From contig JAGWZH010000007.1 in the NCBI GenBank assembly GCA_018971945.1, positions 1 to 61,945 of the forward strand: a DNA stretch of 61,945 nucleotides. The letters are read 5' to 3'. This DNA is from Alphaproteobacteria bacterium (GTDB lineage Bacteria; Pseudomonadota; Alphaproteobacteria; Caulobacterales; Aquidulcibacteraceae). Below the pieces are notes generated by a model. It did not search any database. It saw only the letters and a program-made list of their open reading frames with translations, and was not told the DNA's origin. Positions 47,584 to 55,399 of the stretch are shown here, in pieces. Within the stretch, counting starts at the first letter, position 1; each line of letters begins with the position of its first letter. The translations under genes and the position numbers were made by a program.

Positions 47584-48004
47584 GACATCGTTCTTCTTCT
47601 TGCCTTGGCAATCCCAAGGGTGGGGCCGACGGGGCTACTCCAGAGCGCCGGGGCGACCAAAGGCGACAGCGGGCCCGGCGGAGAGCCGGCGACGCGCGCC
47701 GATAGTGGAGACCAGACGGCGAATGAATGACGTTGATGCGCAAGGGCAAACAGACGGACTCGTCTACCCCCCGGCTTGCGCAGCGCGGGGGTCATAGCAT
47801 GCGATGTTCGCGGTTGACAATCGTGCTCCGGCGCCGGGGCGCCGCGCGCTGAAGCGTCTGTGATCGGGCTGGCGCGAAGCTTGCGGGACAAGGCGCTGCG
47901 GCGTCGCCTGGTCCTCGCGTCTTTTCGCCAAGAAGCTGAGAAGCCTTATTGGCCCCGGGGCCTCGCGGGAAGAGGACACTATACGGGGACCATTCTTCGG
48001 GATC
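47584..48004. other. 421-base upstream region of the atp locus
   Basis: The region separates atpH (minus) from a putative lipoprotein gene (plus). Open frames here are Arg/Pro-rich and not convincing. It contains the promoter-like element listed separately. I see no recognisable gene. Confidence 0.4.
47791..47820 (-). promoter_or_regulatory. Possible atpH-operon promoter (TTGTCAA ... GCTATGAC)
   Basis: Read on the minus strand, TTGTCAA (47820-47814) is followed after 15 bases by GCTATGAC (47798-47791), close to the Caulobacter housekeeping consensus TTGACGS ... GCTANAWC. This would give a 5' leader of about 200 bases. The -35 is self-complementary, so a plus-strand promoter cannot be excluded. 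Confidence 0.4.
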
Positions 48005-48562
48005 TTGGCGGCTGGTTTTCTGGCGGCTTGCGGCGCGTCGCAAGCCGCGCCGGAAACGACTATGGCGCCAGGCCTTTCAGAAAGCCCGGCGTCGGGAAGC
48101 CTCTTGCATTTTGTGAGGAACGCTCCGCTCGCCGCGCGGGAGCCTTTGGACGCGGCCGCATTAACCCTGACAAGATCCGCCCATGAGGGATTGGAAGGCC
48201 CAGACCCGCAATTTAGCGTCCAGCTGGAAGCGGGGCCCTCCTGGCTTGTCGCGCTCAGCGCGCCGAACCACTCCCCTTATGATGTGGCCGCCCAGGCGCT
48301 GGGCGGCGCGCTTTCGATAGGGATCGGGTCGGGGACGGCGGCGCTTGTCCTCTTCCGCGTCGCGGAAAAAACTGGGGCGCCGCAGGCTTACGGACCCACG
48401 GGGCCGGCATCCATGGCGGTTCATGAAGGCGTGGCTCGTGCGCTTGTCTTGGTGGGGCTCGCCATCGCCGCCTTTGAAGAGACCGAAACCGATACGGGGA
48501 TCATCATCGCGCCCCCGACGTCCGACGCCGTTTGCGGAGGGCTGGTCCATCCACGCGGCTGA
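48005..48562 (+). CDS. Putative lipoprotein of unknown function
   Basis: The 185-residue predicted protein has a hydrophobic leader ending in the lipobox-like FLAACGAS. Upstream in the same frame, GPFFGILAAGFLAACG extends the leader, so the true start (TTG at 48005 or a non-ATG codon upstream) is uncertain. The body (FSVQLEAGPSWLVALSAPNH, AAQALGGALSIGIGSGTAAL) looks protein-like, but I do not recognise a family. It converges on priA with an 8-base gap. Confidence 0.4.
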   Translation: MAAGFLAACGASQAAPETTMAPGLSESPASGSLLHFVRNAPLAAREPLDAAALTLTRSAHEGLEGPDPQFSVQLEAGPSWLVALSAPNHSPYDVAAQALGGALSIGIGSGTAALVLFRVAEKTGAPQAYGPTGPASMAVHEGVARALVLVGLAIAAFEETETDTGIIIAPPTSDAVCGGLVHPRG

Positions 48563-48570
48563 CAGAGACG

Positions 48571-50844
48571 CTAGAGGAAGGAATAGGGCTCCATATCCAC
48601 TTGAACCCGGATCGTTGAGGGCACTTTTATCCGCGCCATCCAAGCCGCCATAAAGGCCGAGAGATCGATATTGCGGTCGGCGCGGATCAGGAATCGCTTG
48701 CGATGTTGGCCGCGGATGACCCCCAAGGGCGCTGGCGCCGGACCCCAGACGTCGACCCCGTGGGCGAGCGGAGCCTTTTCGCCTATGTGGTCGGCAGCGG
48801 CGCTGGCCAGAGCGTCGGAAGGCCCCGCCACAATCACGGCGGCCAAGCGACCATAAGGCGGCATGCCCGCCTGTTCGCGCATGGCGGCCTCCGCCTCGAG
48901 GAAGGCGTCGCGGTCTTGGCGCTTCAGCGCCTGCATAGCCTCATGATCGGGGGCGTAAGTCTGGATCAGGGCGCGGCCAGGGCGGTCTGCGCGGCCGGCG
49001 CGGCCCGCCACTTGGGAAAGCAGCTGGAAGGTGCGCTCCCCGGCCCGAAGATCGCCGCCCTTCAAGCCAATATCGGCGTCCACCACGCCGACCATCGTGA
49101 GGCGCGGAAAATTATGTCCCTTCGCGACGATCTGGGTGCCGATCAGGATGTCGATCTCGCCGGCGGCCATGCGGTTGACAAGGGCCCTTACGCTTTCGCC
49201 GTCGGGCGCGGTGTCGGACGAAAAAATCTCCACCCGTGCTTGCGGGAAGAGATCACGGACCTCTTCCTCCACACGCTCGACGCCGGGGCCGATGGCGACG
49301 AAACTGTCACAGGCGAGGCAATGCGGGCATTCTTTCGGCCTCGGCATTGAGAAGCCGGTGACATGGCAGACCAGGCGGCCAGAATAGCGGTGCTCGACCA
49401 GCCAGCTCTCGGTGTCTGGGCTCACCATGCGGTGGCCGCAAGCGCGGCACAGGGTCAGCGGGGCGTATCCGCGACGATTGATATAAAAGAGGGCTTGTTC
49501 GCCGTTCGCGAGGGCCTCTGCGGCAGCAACAGCGAGCTTGGGCGAGAGCCACCTGCCTTTTTCGGGGGGTGTTTCCCGCAGATCGACGAGCTCGATGGCG
49601 GGCAATAGGGCGGCGCCATGGCGCGCCTTCAGCACCACATGCTCGTAGCGGCCGGACTTGGCGTTCATCAGGGTTTCAAGGGACGGCGTCGCCGACGCCA
49701 TCACAATGGCGCAGCCCCCCAGCTTTGCGCGCGCGACCGACAGATCGCGCGCGTGATAAGCGACGCCGTCGTCTTGCTTATAGGAGCCGTCATGCTCTTC
49801 ATCGATGACAATCAATTTCAGGTTAGGGAATGGCAGAAACAGCGCGGAGCGGGCCCCAACGACAAGGCGGGCGCGGCCAGCGGCGACCTCGCGCCAGGCG
49901 CGGCGACGGGCGCGCTGGCCTATGGCGGAGTGCCATTCGACAGGGGCCGCGCCGAACCGTTCCTGAAAGCGGGCCAAGACGGCCTGGGTCAGCGCGATTT
50001 CTGGCAGCAGCACCAGGACCTGGGCGTCAGGCTCCATCGCGAGAGCGGCCGCGACGGCCTCGAGATAGACCTCGGTTTTTCCCGAACCCGTCACGCCATC
50101 GAGCAGAATGGGGGCAAACTCTCTTTTCGCCACCGCGCGGATCAAGACGGCTGCAGCGTCCTGCTGGGTGGGGGAGAGCGCCCTGCCCTCGCGCCCGAGA
50201 TCGGGATTTGGAAAGGGAGGATCGTCCAGGCGACGGCTTCCGACGAGAGCGCCGGTTTCGATCAGGCCTTTGACCACCCCCGCGGAGACCCCAGCCCGTC
50301 GGGCGAGTTCGGCAGGCGCGACGGCTTCTTTCGCCGCTTCGCTCAGCACCCGGGCGCGCGCCTCGGTGATCTTGCCGACCGCGCCGCCTGAGGGGGCATA
50401 GACCAACGTGAAGGTCGGATCGCGAAGGGCTTCTTCGGACCTCACCACCATGGAAAGAATCTTGCCAGGGGAGGCGACGAGGAACTTCGCAGCCCAATCA
50501 AGGAAGCGCCGGGTTTCCTCCGGCAGAGGCGGACCAGGCAGAATCTCGGCGATCGGCTTCAGATTATCAACTGTCGGCGATTGGCTCACAGCCCAGACGC
50601 AACCGCGAACCAGGCGCGCCCCGATGGGGGCGAGGACATGATCGCCGGGCGACGCTTTCAGCCCCTCAGGGATCCGATAATCAAAGGGCTCGGGCAAAGG
50701 CAGCGGAAACAGCACCGAGGCCTTGAGAGCTGGGCCTGTCGCGCGCGGCGATTCGGGTTCATCTTCAAAGCCTGGCAGGCGCGCGCTTTCGAGCCGCGTG
50801 GTCAGACGCGATCGCAAAGATGAGCCTCGGGCTAAGGGTTTCAT
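48571..50844 (-). CDS. priA: Primosomal protein N' (replication restart helicase PriA)
   Basis: PriA reloads the replisome at stalled forks. The 757-residue protein has the DNA-binding N-terminal domain (SVLFPLPLPEPFDYRIPEGL), Walker A LLDGVTGSGKTEVYLEAVAA, the DEEH box LIVIDEEHDGSYKQDD, zinc-binding cysteines (CRACGHRM, CPHCLACDS) and motifs GTQIVAKGHNFPRLTMVGVV and LLSQVAGRAGRADRPGRALI. The best ATG, at 50844, precedes about 40 non-conserved residues and overlaps the xerC start on the other strand by two bases; an ATG at 50877 or a later TTG are alternatives. Confidence 0.95.
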   Translation of the reverse strand: MKPLARGSSLRSRLTTRLESARLPGFEDEPESPRATGPALKASVLFPLPLPEPFDYRIPEGLKASPGDHVLAPIGARLVRGCVWAVSQSPTVDNLKPIAEILPGPPLPEETRRFLDWAAKFLVASPGKILSMVVRSEEALRDPTFTLVYAPSGGAVGKITEARARVLSEAAKEAVAPAELARRAGVSAGVVKGLIETGALVGSRRLDDPPFPNPDLGREGRALSPTQQDAAAVLIRAVAKREFAPILLDGVTGSGKTEVYLEAVAAALAMEPDAQVLVLLPEIALTQAVLARFQERFGAAPVEWHSAIGQRARRRAWREVAAGRARLVVGARSALFLPFPNLKLIVIDEEHDGSYKQDDGVAYHARDLSVARAKLGGCAIVMASATPSLETLMNAKSGRYEHVVLKARHGAALLPAIELVDLRETPPEKGRWLSPKLAVAAAEALANGEQALFYINRRGYAPLTLCRACGHRMVSPDTESWLVEHRYSGRLVCHVTGFSMPRPKECPHCLACDSFVAIGPGVERVEEEVRDLFPQARVEIFSSDTAPDGESVRALVNRMAAGEIDILIGTQIVAKGHNFPRLTMVGVVDADIGLKGGDLRAGERTFQLLSQVAGRAGRADRPGRALIQTYAPDHEAMQALKRQDRDAFLEAEAAMREQAGMPPYGRLAAVIVAGPSDALASAAADHIGEKAPLAHGVDVWGPAPAPLGVIRGQHRKRFLIRADRNIDLSAFMAAWMARIKVPSTIRVQVDMEPYSFL

Positions 50845-51787
50845 GAGCGGACCACACCAAGCAGCCGATTCGGGCATTTTAGCGGAACAGGCGCTCTTGC
50901 GCTGGACGGTCATGCTCCTATCAGAGCGCCGCCTCGGGCCGCGAACGGTGGAAGCGTATGCAAGAGACGCCCGGGCTTTCCTAAGCTTCCTTGCTCAGCA
51001 TCTCGGCGAAACGCCGACAGTTGCGGGGCTCTCTGGGCTTACCCCGCAGGATTTGAGGGCCTATCTCGCGTTTCGGCGGCAGGGTCTGGAACCGCTTAGC
51101 GATCGATCAGCGGCGCGGGCGTTGGCGGCGCTGCGTTCCTTTTTTGCGTTTCTTGATCGGCGGCATGGACTGAAGATGGCGCGGCTCAAGCTGGTGCGCG
51201 GCCCGCGCGTGAGCCCGGGTTTGCCGCGGCCGGTGTCAGAGGCGGCGGCGTTGGCGATCTTGGAAGAAGCCGAAAACCAGGAGACCGCGCCATGGATTGC
51301 GGCGCGGGACGCGGCGCTTTTGACCCTGCTTTATGGCTGCGGCTTGCGCATTTCGGAGGCTTTGTCGCTAACCGGAGCGGAGGCTGTTCTGCCCTCCCAG
51401 CTCAGGATTATCGGCAAGGGCGGAAAAATGCGCCTCGCGCCCACGCTACCGGCGGCGCGGGAGGCAGTTCGTCTGTATGCTGAGCGATGTCCCTATCCGC
51501 TGAACGCTCAGACGCCGCTGTTTCGGGGTGAGAAGGGCGGACCCTTGTCGCCGCGCATCATCCAGCGTCTGATGGCGCGGCTGCGGGCGAAGCTTGGTCT
51601 GCCGCCAAGCGCCACTCCGCACGCCCTGCGGCATGCGTGCGCAACGCATTTATTGAGCGCAGGCGGCGACTTGCGGGCGATCCAGGAACTCCTTGGCCAC
51701 GCGTCGCTTTCAACCACGCAAGCCTATGCCGGCGTCGATGCAGGCCGGCTGGAGGCCGCCTATCGCAAAGCCCACCCGAGAGCCTGA
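50843..51787 (+). CDS. xerC: Tyrosine recombinase XerC
   Basis: XerC is the partner of XerD at dif. The 314-residue protein has the SAM-like domain (LLRWTVMLLSERRLGPRTVE) and catalytic residues Arg in CGLRISEALSL, Lys in IIGKGGKMR, HALRHACATHLLSAGGDLRA, His in ELLGHASLSTTQAYAGV and the Tyr within it. The ATG at 50843 follows AAGGG. It is divergent from priA with overlapping start codons, so each gene's upstream signals lie in the other's coding sequence. Confidence 0.94.
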   Translation: MSGPHQAADSGILAEQALLRWTVMLLSERRLGPRTVEAYARDARAFLSFLAQHLGETPTVAGLSGLTPQDLRAYLAFRRQGLEPLSDRSAARALAALRSFFAFLDRRHGLKMARLKLVRGPRVSPGLPRPVSEAAALAILEEAENQETAPWIAARDAALLTLLYGCGLRISEALSLTGAEAVLPSQLRIIGKGGKMRLAPTLPAAREAVRLYAERCPYPLNAQTPLFRGEKGGPLSPRIIQRLMARLRAKLGLPPSATPHALRHACATHLLSAGGDLRAIQELLGHASLSTTQAYAGVDAGRLEAAYRKAHPRA

Positions 51788-51948
51788 AGCAATTCCCAAG
51801 AAAAAAATCATTTTGTCTCAAAAAAATACAGTAGATGCTCTTACTTTTACTCTTTTCATACCAAACAGCTCTAAATCAGGCTCTGGCAAGGTCGATTTTG
51901 GCTTTTGCTAACTTAAAATAAACTGACCTAAAAGACGAGGAAAGAAAA
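51788..51948 (+). promoter_or_regulatory. AT-rich leader of the histone H1-like gene
   Basis: This 161-base stretch is far richer in A and T than its surroundings (runs such as AAAAAAATCATTTTG and AACTTAAAATAAACTG). A TAAAAT -10-like hexamer lies near 51912, and AGGAAAG precedes the ATG at 51949 by a few bases. The composition suggests a strong promoter or a nucleoid-protein binding site. Confidence 0.55.
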
Positions 51949-52449
51949 ATGACCACGAAAGAAACCAAGGCTCCGGCCGCCAAGAAGGCCCTCAAAGCCG
52001 CTTCAAAGCCTGCTGCGAAAACCGCTGCGAAGCCCGCCGCCAAAAAAACTGTGAAGGCCGCGAAGCCGGCTGCCGCCAAAGCCCCGAAGGCCAAGGTCGC
52101 CGCGAAGCCTGCCGTCAAGGCCGTCAAGGCCCCGAAAGCGGTGAAGGCTGTGGTGAAGGCCGTCAAGGCTTCGAAGCCCGCCGCGAAGACCGCTGCGAAA
52201 GCGGTGAAGGCGGTCAAGGCCCCGAAAGCCGCCAAGAGCGCTGCCAAGGCCGTGAAGGCCCCGAAAGCCGCCAAGAGCGCTGCCAAGGCCGTGAAGGCCC
52301 CGAAGGCTGTGGCCAAAACCGCGACGAAGGCGCCGAAAGCGTCAAAGCCGGCCGCTAAGCCCGCGAAGGCCTCCAAGACCACGAAGCCGGCGAAAGCCTC
52401 CGCGACGCGCGCCCCGCGCGTGTCGAAAAAGGCGCCTGCAACGCGCTGA
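51949..52449 (+). CDS. Histone H1-like Lys/Ala/Pro-rich DNA-binding protein
   Basis: The 166-residue protein consists almost entirely of Lys, Ala and Pro/Val in PAAK, AVKA and PKA motifs (for example KPAAKTAAKPAAKKTVKAAK), resembling the C-terminal tail of eukaryotic H1 and bacterial H1-like proteins such as Hc1 and AlgP. There is no folded domain, signal peptide or acidic segment. It should bind and condense DNA nonspecifically. Two identical 39-bp units repeat in its middle. It has its own AT-rich promoter region and a strong terminator, so it is probably a monocistronic, highly expressed gene. Confidence 0.9.
   Translation: MTTKETKAPAAKKALKAASKPAAKTAAKPAAKKTVKAAKPAAAKAPKAKVAAKPAVKAVKAPKAVKAVVKAVKASKPAAKTAAKAVKAVKAPKAAKSAAKAVKAPKAAKSAAKAVKAPKAVAKTATKAPKASKPAAKPAKASKTTKPAKASATRAPRVSKKAPATR
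52221..52298. repeat. Perfect 39-bp tandem duplication inside the H1-like gene
   Basis: Bases 52221-52259 and 52260-52298 are identical and encode a 13-residue unit (PKAAKSAAKAVKA) twice. The unit is a multiple of three, so unit gain or loss would change the tail length without a frameshift. Confidence 0.92.
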
Positions 52450-52462
52450 ACGGACCCGTGCG

Positions 52463-52497
52463 GGGAGCGCGCCATTTTCTCCTTCTGGTGCGCTCCC
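52463..52497 (+). terminator. Terminator after the H1-like gene
   Basis: GGGAGCGCGCC (52463-52473) pairs with GGTGCGCTCCC (52487-52497) with a single mismatch across a 13-base loop, 13 bases after the stop. It also separates the convergent esterase gene. Confidence 0.65.
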
Positions 52498-52509
52498 TTC
52501 CGGCCGGCC

Positions 52510-53400
52510 TTAGGCCCACCGGCGGGCCATCCAGGCCCCGGCGTCGGCGATGGCGGCCCGTCCTGGGGTCAGCATCGCATAAAATATGTGCCAGACATGA
52601 ATCATGTTTGGCCAAACCTCCATAGCGGCCATCACGCCAGCGGCCTCGGCTCGGGCCTGGAGGGCTTCTGAATCGCTCAACAAAATCTCATCGGCGCCAA
52701 CCTGGATCAGCATTGGCGGCAGCCCCCTCAAATCCGCCAAGAGCGGCGAGGCGTCTTGACCTGCGCGATCGATCTTTGAGCCCAGATAGGCTTCGGCGAA
52801 AGCTTCAAGACTTTGGGTCGTCAGGATCGGATCGGCTTGGGCGCGGGTTTTGTGGGAGCGCCCCGAGAGGGTCAGGTCGGCCCATGGGGACAGCAAAAGC
52901 AGCGCCCCGGGCATGGATTGGCCGGCGTCGCGGAGGCGAAGGGTCGCCGCCAACGCCAAGCCGCCGCCGGCGGAGTCGCCCGCCAAGATCACTCTGGAAG
53001 GGGGCACGCCCCTGGCTTCGAGAGCTTTGAGAGCCAGCAGCACGTCTTCGATCGCAGCAGGAGCAGGATGCTCCGGGGCGAGGCGATAGTCCAACGCATA
53101 GGCTTGCGCGCCAGCTGCTGCGGCCAGGTGGCTGACCAAACCCCGATGGCTTTGGGCCGACCCAACGCAATAGCCTCCGCCGTGCAAATACAAGGCCGCC
53201 ACATCAGTGCGCGCGCCGGGACCCAGATGGCGCTCGGCGGGACGACCCAACCCGTCCTGGGCTACGCTCCAAGCGTCCGCCAGAGGGCTTGTGGCGCCGA
53301 ACGCGTCCATCCGAGCGCGGCGATCCGCCCAGGGAACAAAGATGTCCTTTGGGGGAAGTGTCTGCTCGAGCACGGACCGCAACTGATCAATCTCGCGCAT
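52510..53400 (-). CDS. HSL-family alpha/beta hydrolase (esterase/lipase)
   Basis: The 296-residue protein has the hormone-sensitive-lipase signatures: oxyanion HGGG in ALYLHGGGYCVGSAQSHRGL, nucleophile elbow ILAGDSAGGGLALA, an acid near LIQVGADEILLSD and a histidine in NMIHVWHIF. It lacks a signal peptide. The substrate is unknown; relatives cleave short acyl esters. It converges with the H1-like gene. Confidence 0.9.
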   Translation of the reverse strand: MREIDQLRSVLEQTLPPKDIFVPWADRRARMDAFGATSPLADAWSVAQDGLGRPAERHLGPGARTDVAALYLHGGGYCVGSAQSHRGLVSHLAAAAGAQAYALDYRLAPEHPAPAAIEDVLLALKALEARGVPPSRVILAGDSAGGGLALAATLRLRDAGQSMPGALLLLSPWADLTLSGRSHKTRAQADPILTTQSLEAFAEAYLGSKIDRAGQDASPLLADLRGLPPMLIQVGADEILLSDSEALQARAEAAGVMAAMEVWPNMIHVWHIFYAMLTPGRAAIADAGAWMARRWA

Positions 53401-53712
53401 GCCATCCCTTCCCTATTGCCGTGTCATTGGGGCGCTCGTGGTCGTCGCACCGAGACTTTCCTCAGTTTGCAGAAACCGAGGAAGCCACACCCGATCTGCA
53501 CCCTCTGCACAAACCGTCCCGACGCGCAACGCGGTTTCGGGCCGAATGGCCGCGGCGTTGGGGCGCACGCCGCCCTGGATGCAAGCCCAAGGGGCCCCGG
53601 CGGCGACAGCGGCTCTGATCGGGAGGATTGGCAAGAGGGTCGGGGCAGCGCTCTCTCACCAGCCATGTTCATCGAGGGAAGGCCTCTGACGCCCTAAGGG
53701 TTTGGGCGCCAG

Positions 53713-53768
53713 GCGGACCAGCGGACCAGCGGACCAGCGGACCAGCGGACCAGCGGACCAGCGGACCA
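53713..53768. repeat. Octanucleotide microsatellite GCGGACCA, seven perfect copies
   Basis: Seven perfect head-to-tail copies of GCGGACCA occupy 53713-53768, followed by an imperfect GCGGCCAG. The unit is not a multiple of three, so slippage would shift any frame crossing it. It lies about 130 bases upstream of the outer-membrane-protein start. Confidence 0.97.
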
Positions 53769-53832
53769 GCGGCCAGGGCCCCTCAACGCCGCGGGGACCT
53801 GAGTCGTCGATGGATGTCAAGGATGTTTATAG

Positions 53833-53857
53833 TTTAACAATCTTTGCCGGCTATCCC
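53833..53857 (+). promoter_or_regulatory. Possible promoter of the outer-membrane-protein gene
   Basis: TTTAACA (53833-53839) and GCTATCCC (53850-53857) are separated by 10 bases, loosely matching the alphaproteobacterial TTGAC ... GCTA pattern. The GTG start is 40 bases downstream. Confidence 0.3.
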
Positions 53858-53897
53858 CTCGCCACTCATTCTTGCGCTCCAAAGGGGGATCGCCGTC

Positions 53898-54638
53898 GTG
53901 ACCAAACTCGCCGCCGCCGTCGCTGTGGGCTTCGCCTTCGCCGCCACACCGGCCTTCGCTCAATCCGTTACCGTCGATACTCCCGATATTCTGAAGGGTC
54001 GGTTCGAGGTAGAGACCGACAGCGTCTATGCGCACGAAGTCGTGGGCGACGAAGACGCCTATGCGCACCAAGCCGTCGCAGCTTATTCTTTTACCGACAA
54101 TCTTCGTCTTGGCGTCGGGGTCATTGTCAATGACCCCGTCGGAGAAGGCGCACGGGCGGACGCTTATCTGGCGGAAGTGCGGTTTGAAGGCCCTCGCCCG
54201 GCCTGGATGCCCTTCGAGTGGGGCCTGATCGGCTCCTATATCGGCGGCGGCCCCGACGGGGTCAATGATGCGGTGGCCTTGCGGGCGATCGCCGCCAGCG
54301 AGATCGGCCCGGTTACCTTGGCGGCCAATCTCGACGCCTTGCGCGAAGTCGGCGGCGGCGCCAGCGACGACGTCGCCTTCGACCTGCTCATTGAAGGACG
54401 GCTGCCGATTACCGAGGCCTTCATGGCGGCGCTGACCTATTCGGGCCAGCTCGGCACCGATGAAGAGTTCGGCGCACTCGGTTCTCTGGGACAGTATCTC
54501 GGACCAACGCTCTATGCGTCGAGACCGATCGGAGCCAACAGCGCTATCGGCTTGGAGGCCGGCCTGCTTTTCGGTCTTACCGAGGAAAGCGCCGATGCGA
54601 TCGGCAAGGTCAACCTGACCTGGGCGTCGCAATTCTAG
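53898..54638 (+). CDS. Predicted outer-membrane beta-barrel protein
   Basis: The 246-residue protein has a clear signal peptide (MTKLAAAVAVGFAFAATPAF, cleavage after AFA) and alternates short polar/aromatic strands (RFEVETDSVYAHEVVGDEDA, LRLGVGVIVNDPVG, EWGLIGSYIGGGPDG). It ends in KVNLTWASQF, with the terminal Phe of BAM substrates. I do not recognise the family; it could be a small porin-like or phenol-degradation-type (MetA-pathway) outer-membrane protein. The GTG at 53898 follows AGGGGG; a TTG at 53844 is also in frame. A tandem octamer lies upstream. Confidence 0.75.
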   Translation: MTKLAAAVAVGFAFAATPAFAQSVTVDTPDILKGRFEVETDSVYAHEVVGDEDAYAHQAVAAYSFTDNLRLGVGVIVNDPVGEGARADAYLAEVRFEGPRPAWMPFEWGLIGSYIGGGPDGVNDAVALRAIAASEIGPVTLAANLDALREVGGGASDDVAFDLLIEGRLPITEAFMAALTYSGQLGTDEEFGALGSLGQYLGPTLYASRPIGANSAIGLEAGLLFGLTEESADAIGKVNLTWASQF

Positions 54639-55399
54639 AGAGACCCCTCTCTGCTATGAGCAGGCGGGCCCAGGGGCGCCGCCTTGCGTCCCGAACCAGA
54701 GTATCGTGAAGGTCGCCCTCAAGCCCTTCACGACCTTCTGGCTCGATCGGGGCTGGACAAGCCGCCGAGCGTCAAACGACCCGGCGGCTGAGCAGGGCGC
54801 GCGCCCATGGATAGGCGCATCGTTTGGATCGGCCAACCAGCGATGACGGCGCAGAAGCAGCCGATTTGTTCAAAGAAGAAGCCATCCGCTTTCAAGAAGC
54901 CCCGCCCGGAGGTCGTGCAAACGGGACAGACCGCGCATCCAATGATCAGGGAGGCGGCGCATTGATCTTGTGTGATCGCCTCATGCCGGCGTCAGCTCCC
55001 TCCAGCTTTTCGCAGCGCCTTATGGCCTTGGTTTTGCGCCTTCAGGTTCTGTTCCATGGGGTTTCGTCCATTGGGGCTTTTGCGGTTAGGACTTTATGGC
55101 GCTTTGGGGACCCTTGGCGTGCAAGCGTTCGGGGCCGGCTTAAGGCGATCGCGCCCTCTTGGCGTTGACGGCGAACCAACGCGTTTTCGAAAAGCCCATT
55201 CAACGCCCCGGCCTTGCCTCGTCAGGCCATCGCTCTGAGACATTTGGGGGTGGCTTGGCCGGCCCAGCAACCGGCTCAAGCGCCCTGAGGCCGCTCGCTT
55301 CCGGCCCCCGAAACATTGCAAGCAGGCTTGCGTCGCGGTCCACTCGACGTGCAACAGCCCAGGTGGGAGCTCGCCGCCGCCGCAAGGCTCTCGAGGCGG
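54639..55399. other. 761-base gene-poor region with a strong hairpin
   Basis: No recognisable gene was found between the outer-membrane protein and lpd genes. TCGTGAAGG (54704-54712) and CCTTCACGA (54725-54733) form a perfect 9-bp stem with a 12-base loop, about 65 bases after the preceding stop, and may act as a terminator. Several plus-strand frames around 54824-55238 are open, one with a hydrophobic stretch, but none is convincing. Confidence 0.45.

Larger units (their letters stand above)
53401..53897. other. 497-base region between esterase and outer-membrane-protein genes
   Basis: The interval carries the octanucleotide repeat at 53713-53768 and a promoter-like element at 53833-53857, both listed separately. 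Frames reading through the repeat (for example from 53702) are composed of repeat-derived peptides and do not resemble proteins. No other gene was found. Confidence 0.5.

Noticed and set aside
47580-47891. Minus-strand frame ending at the atpH GTG start as GTGA
   Set aside because: Any GTG followed by A creates TGA in another frame, so the overlap is not evidence; the product is Pro/Arg-rich with no family.
53702-54133. Frame reading through the octamer repeat into the outer-membrane-protein region
   Set aside because: Its product is repeat-derived and Arg-rich and is out of frame with the signal-peptide-bearing protein, so it is unlikely to be a real gene.
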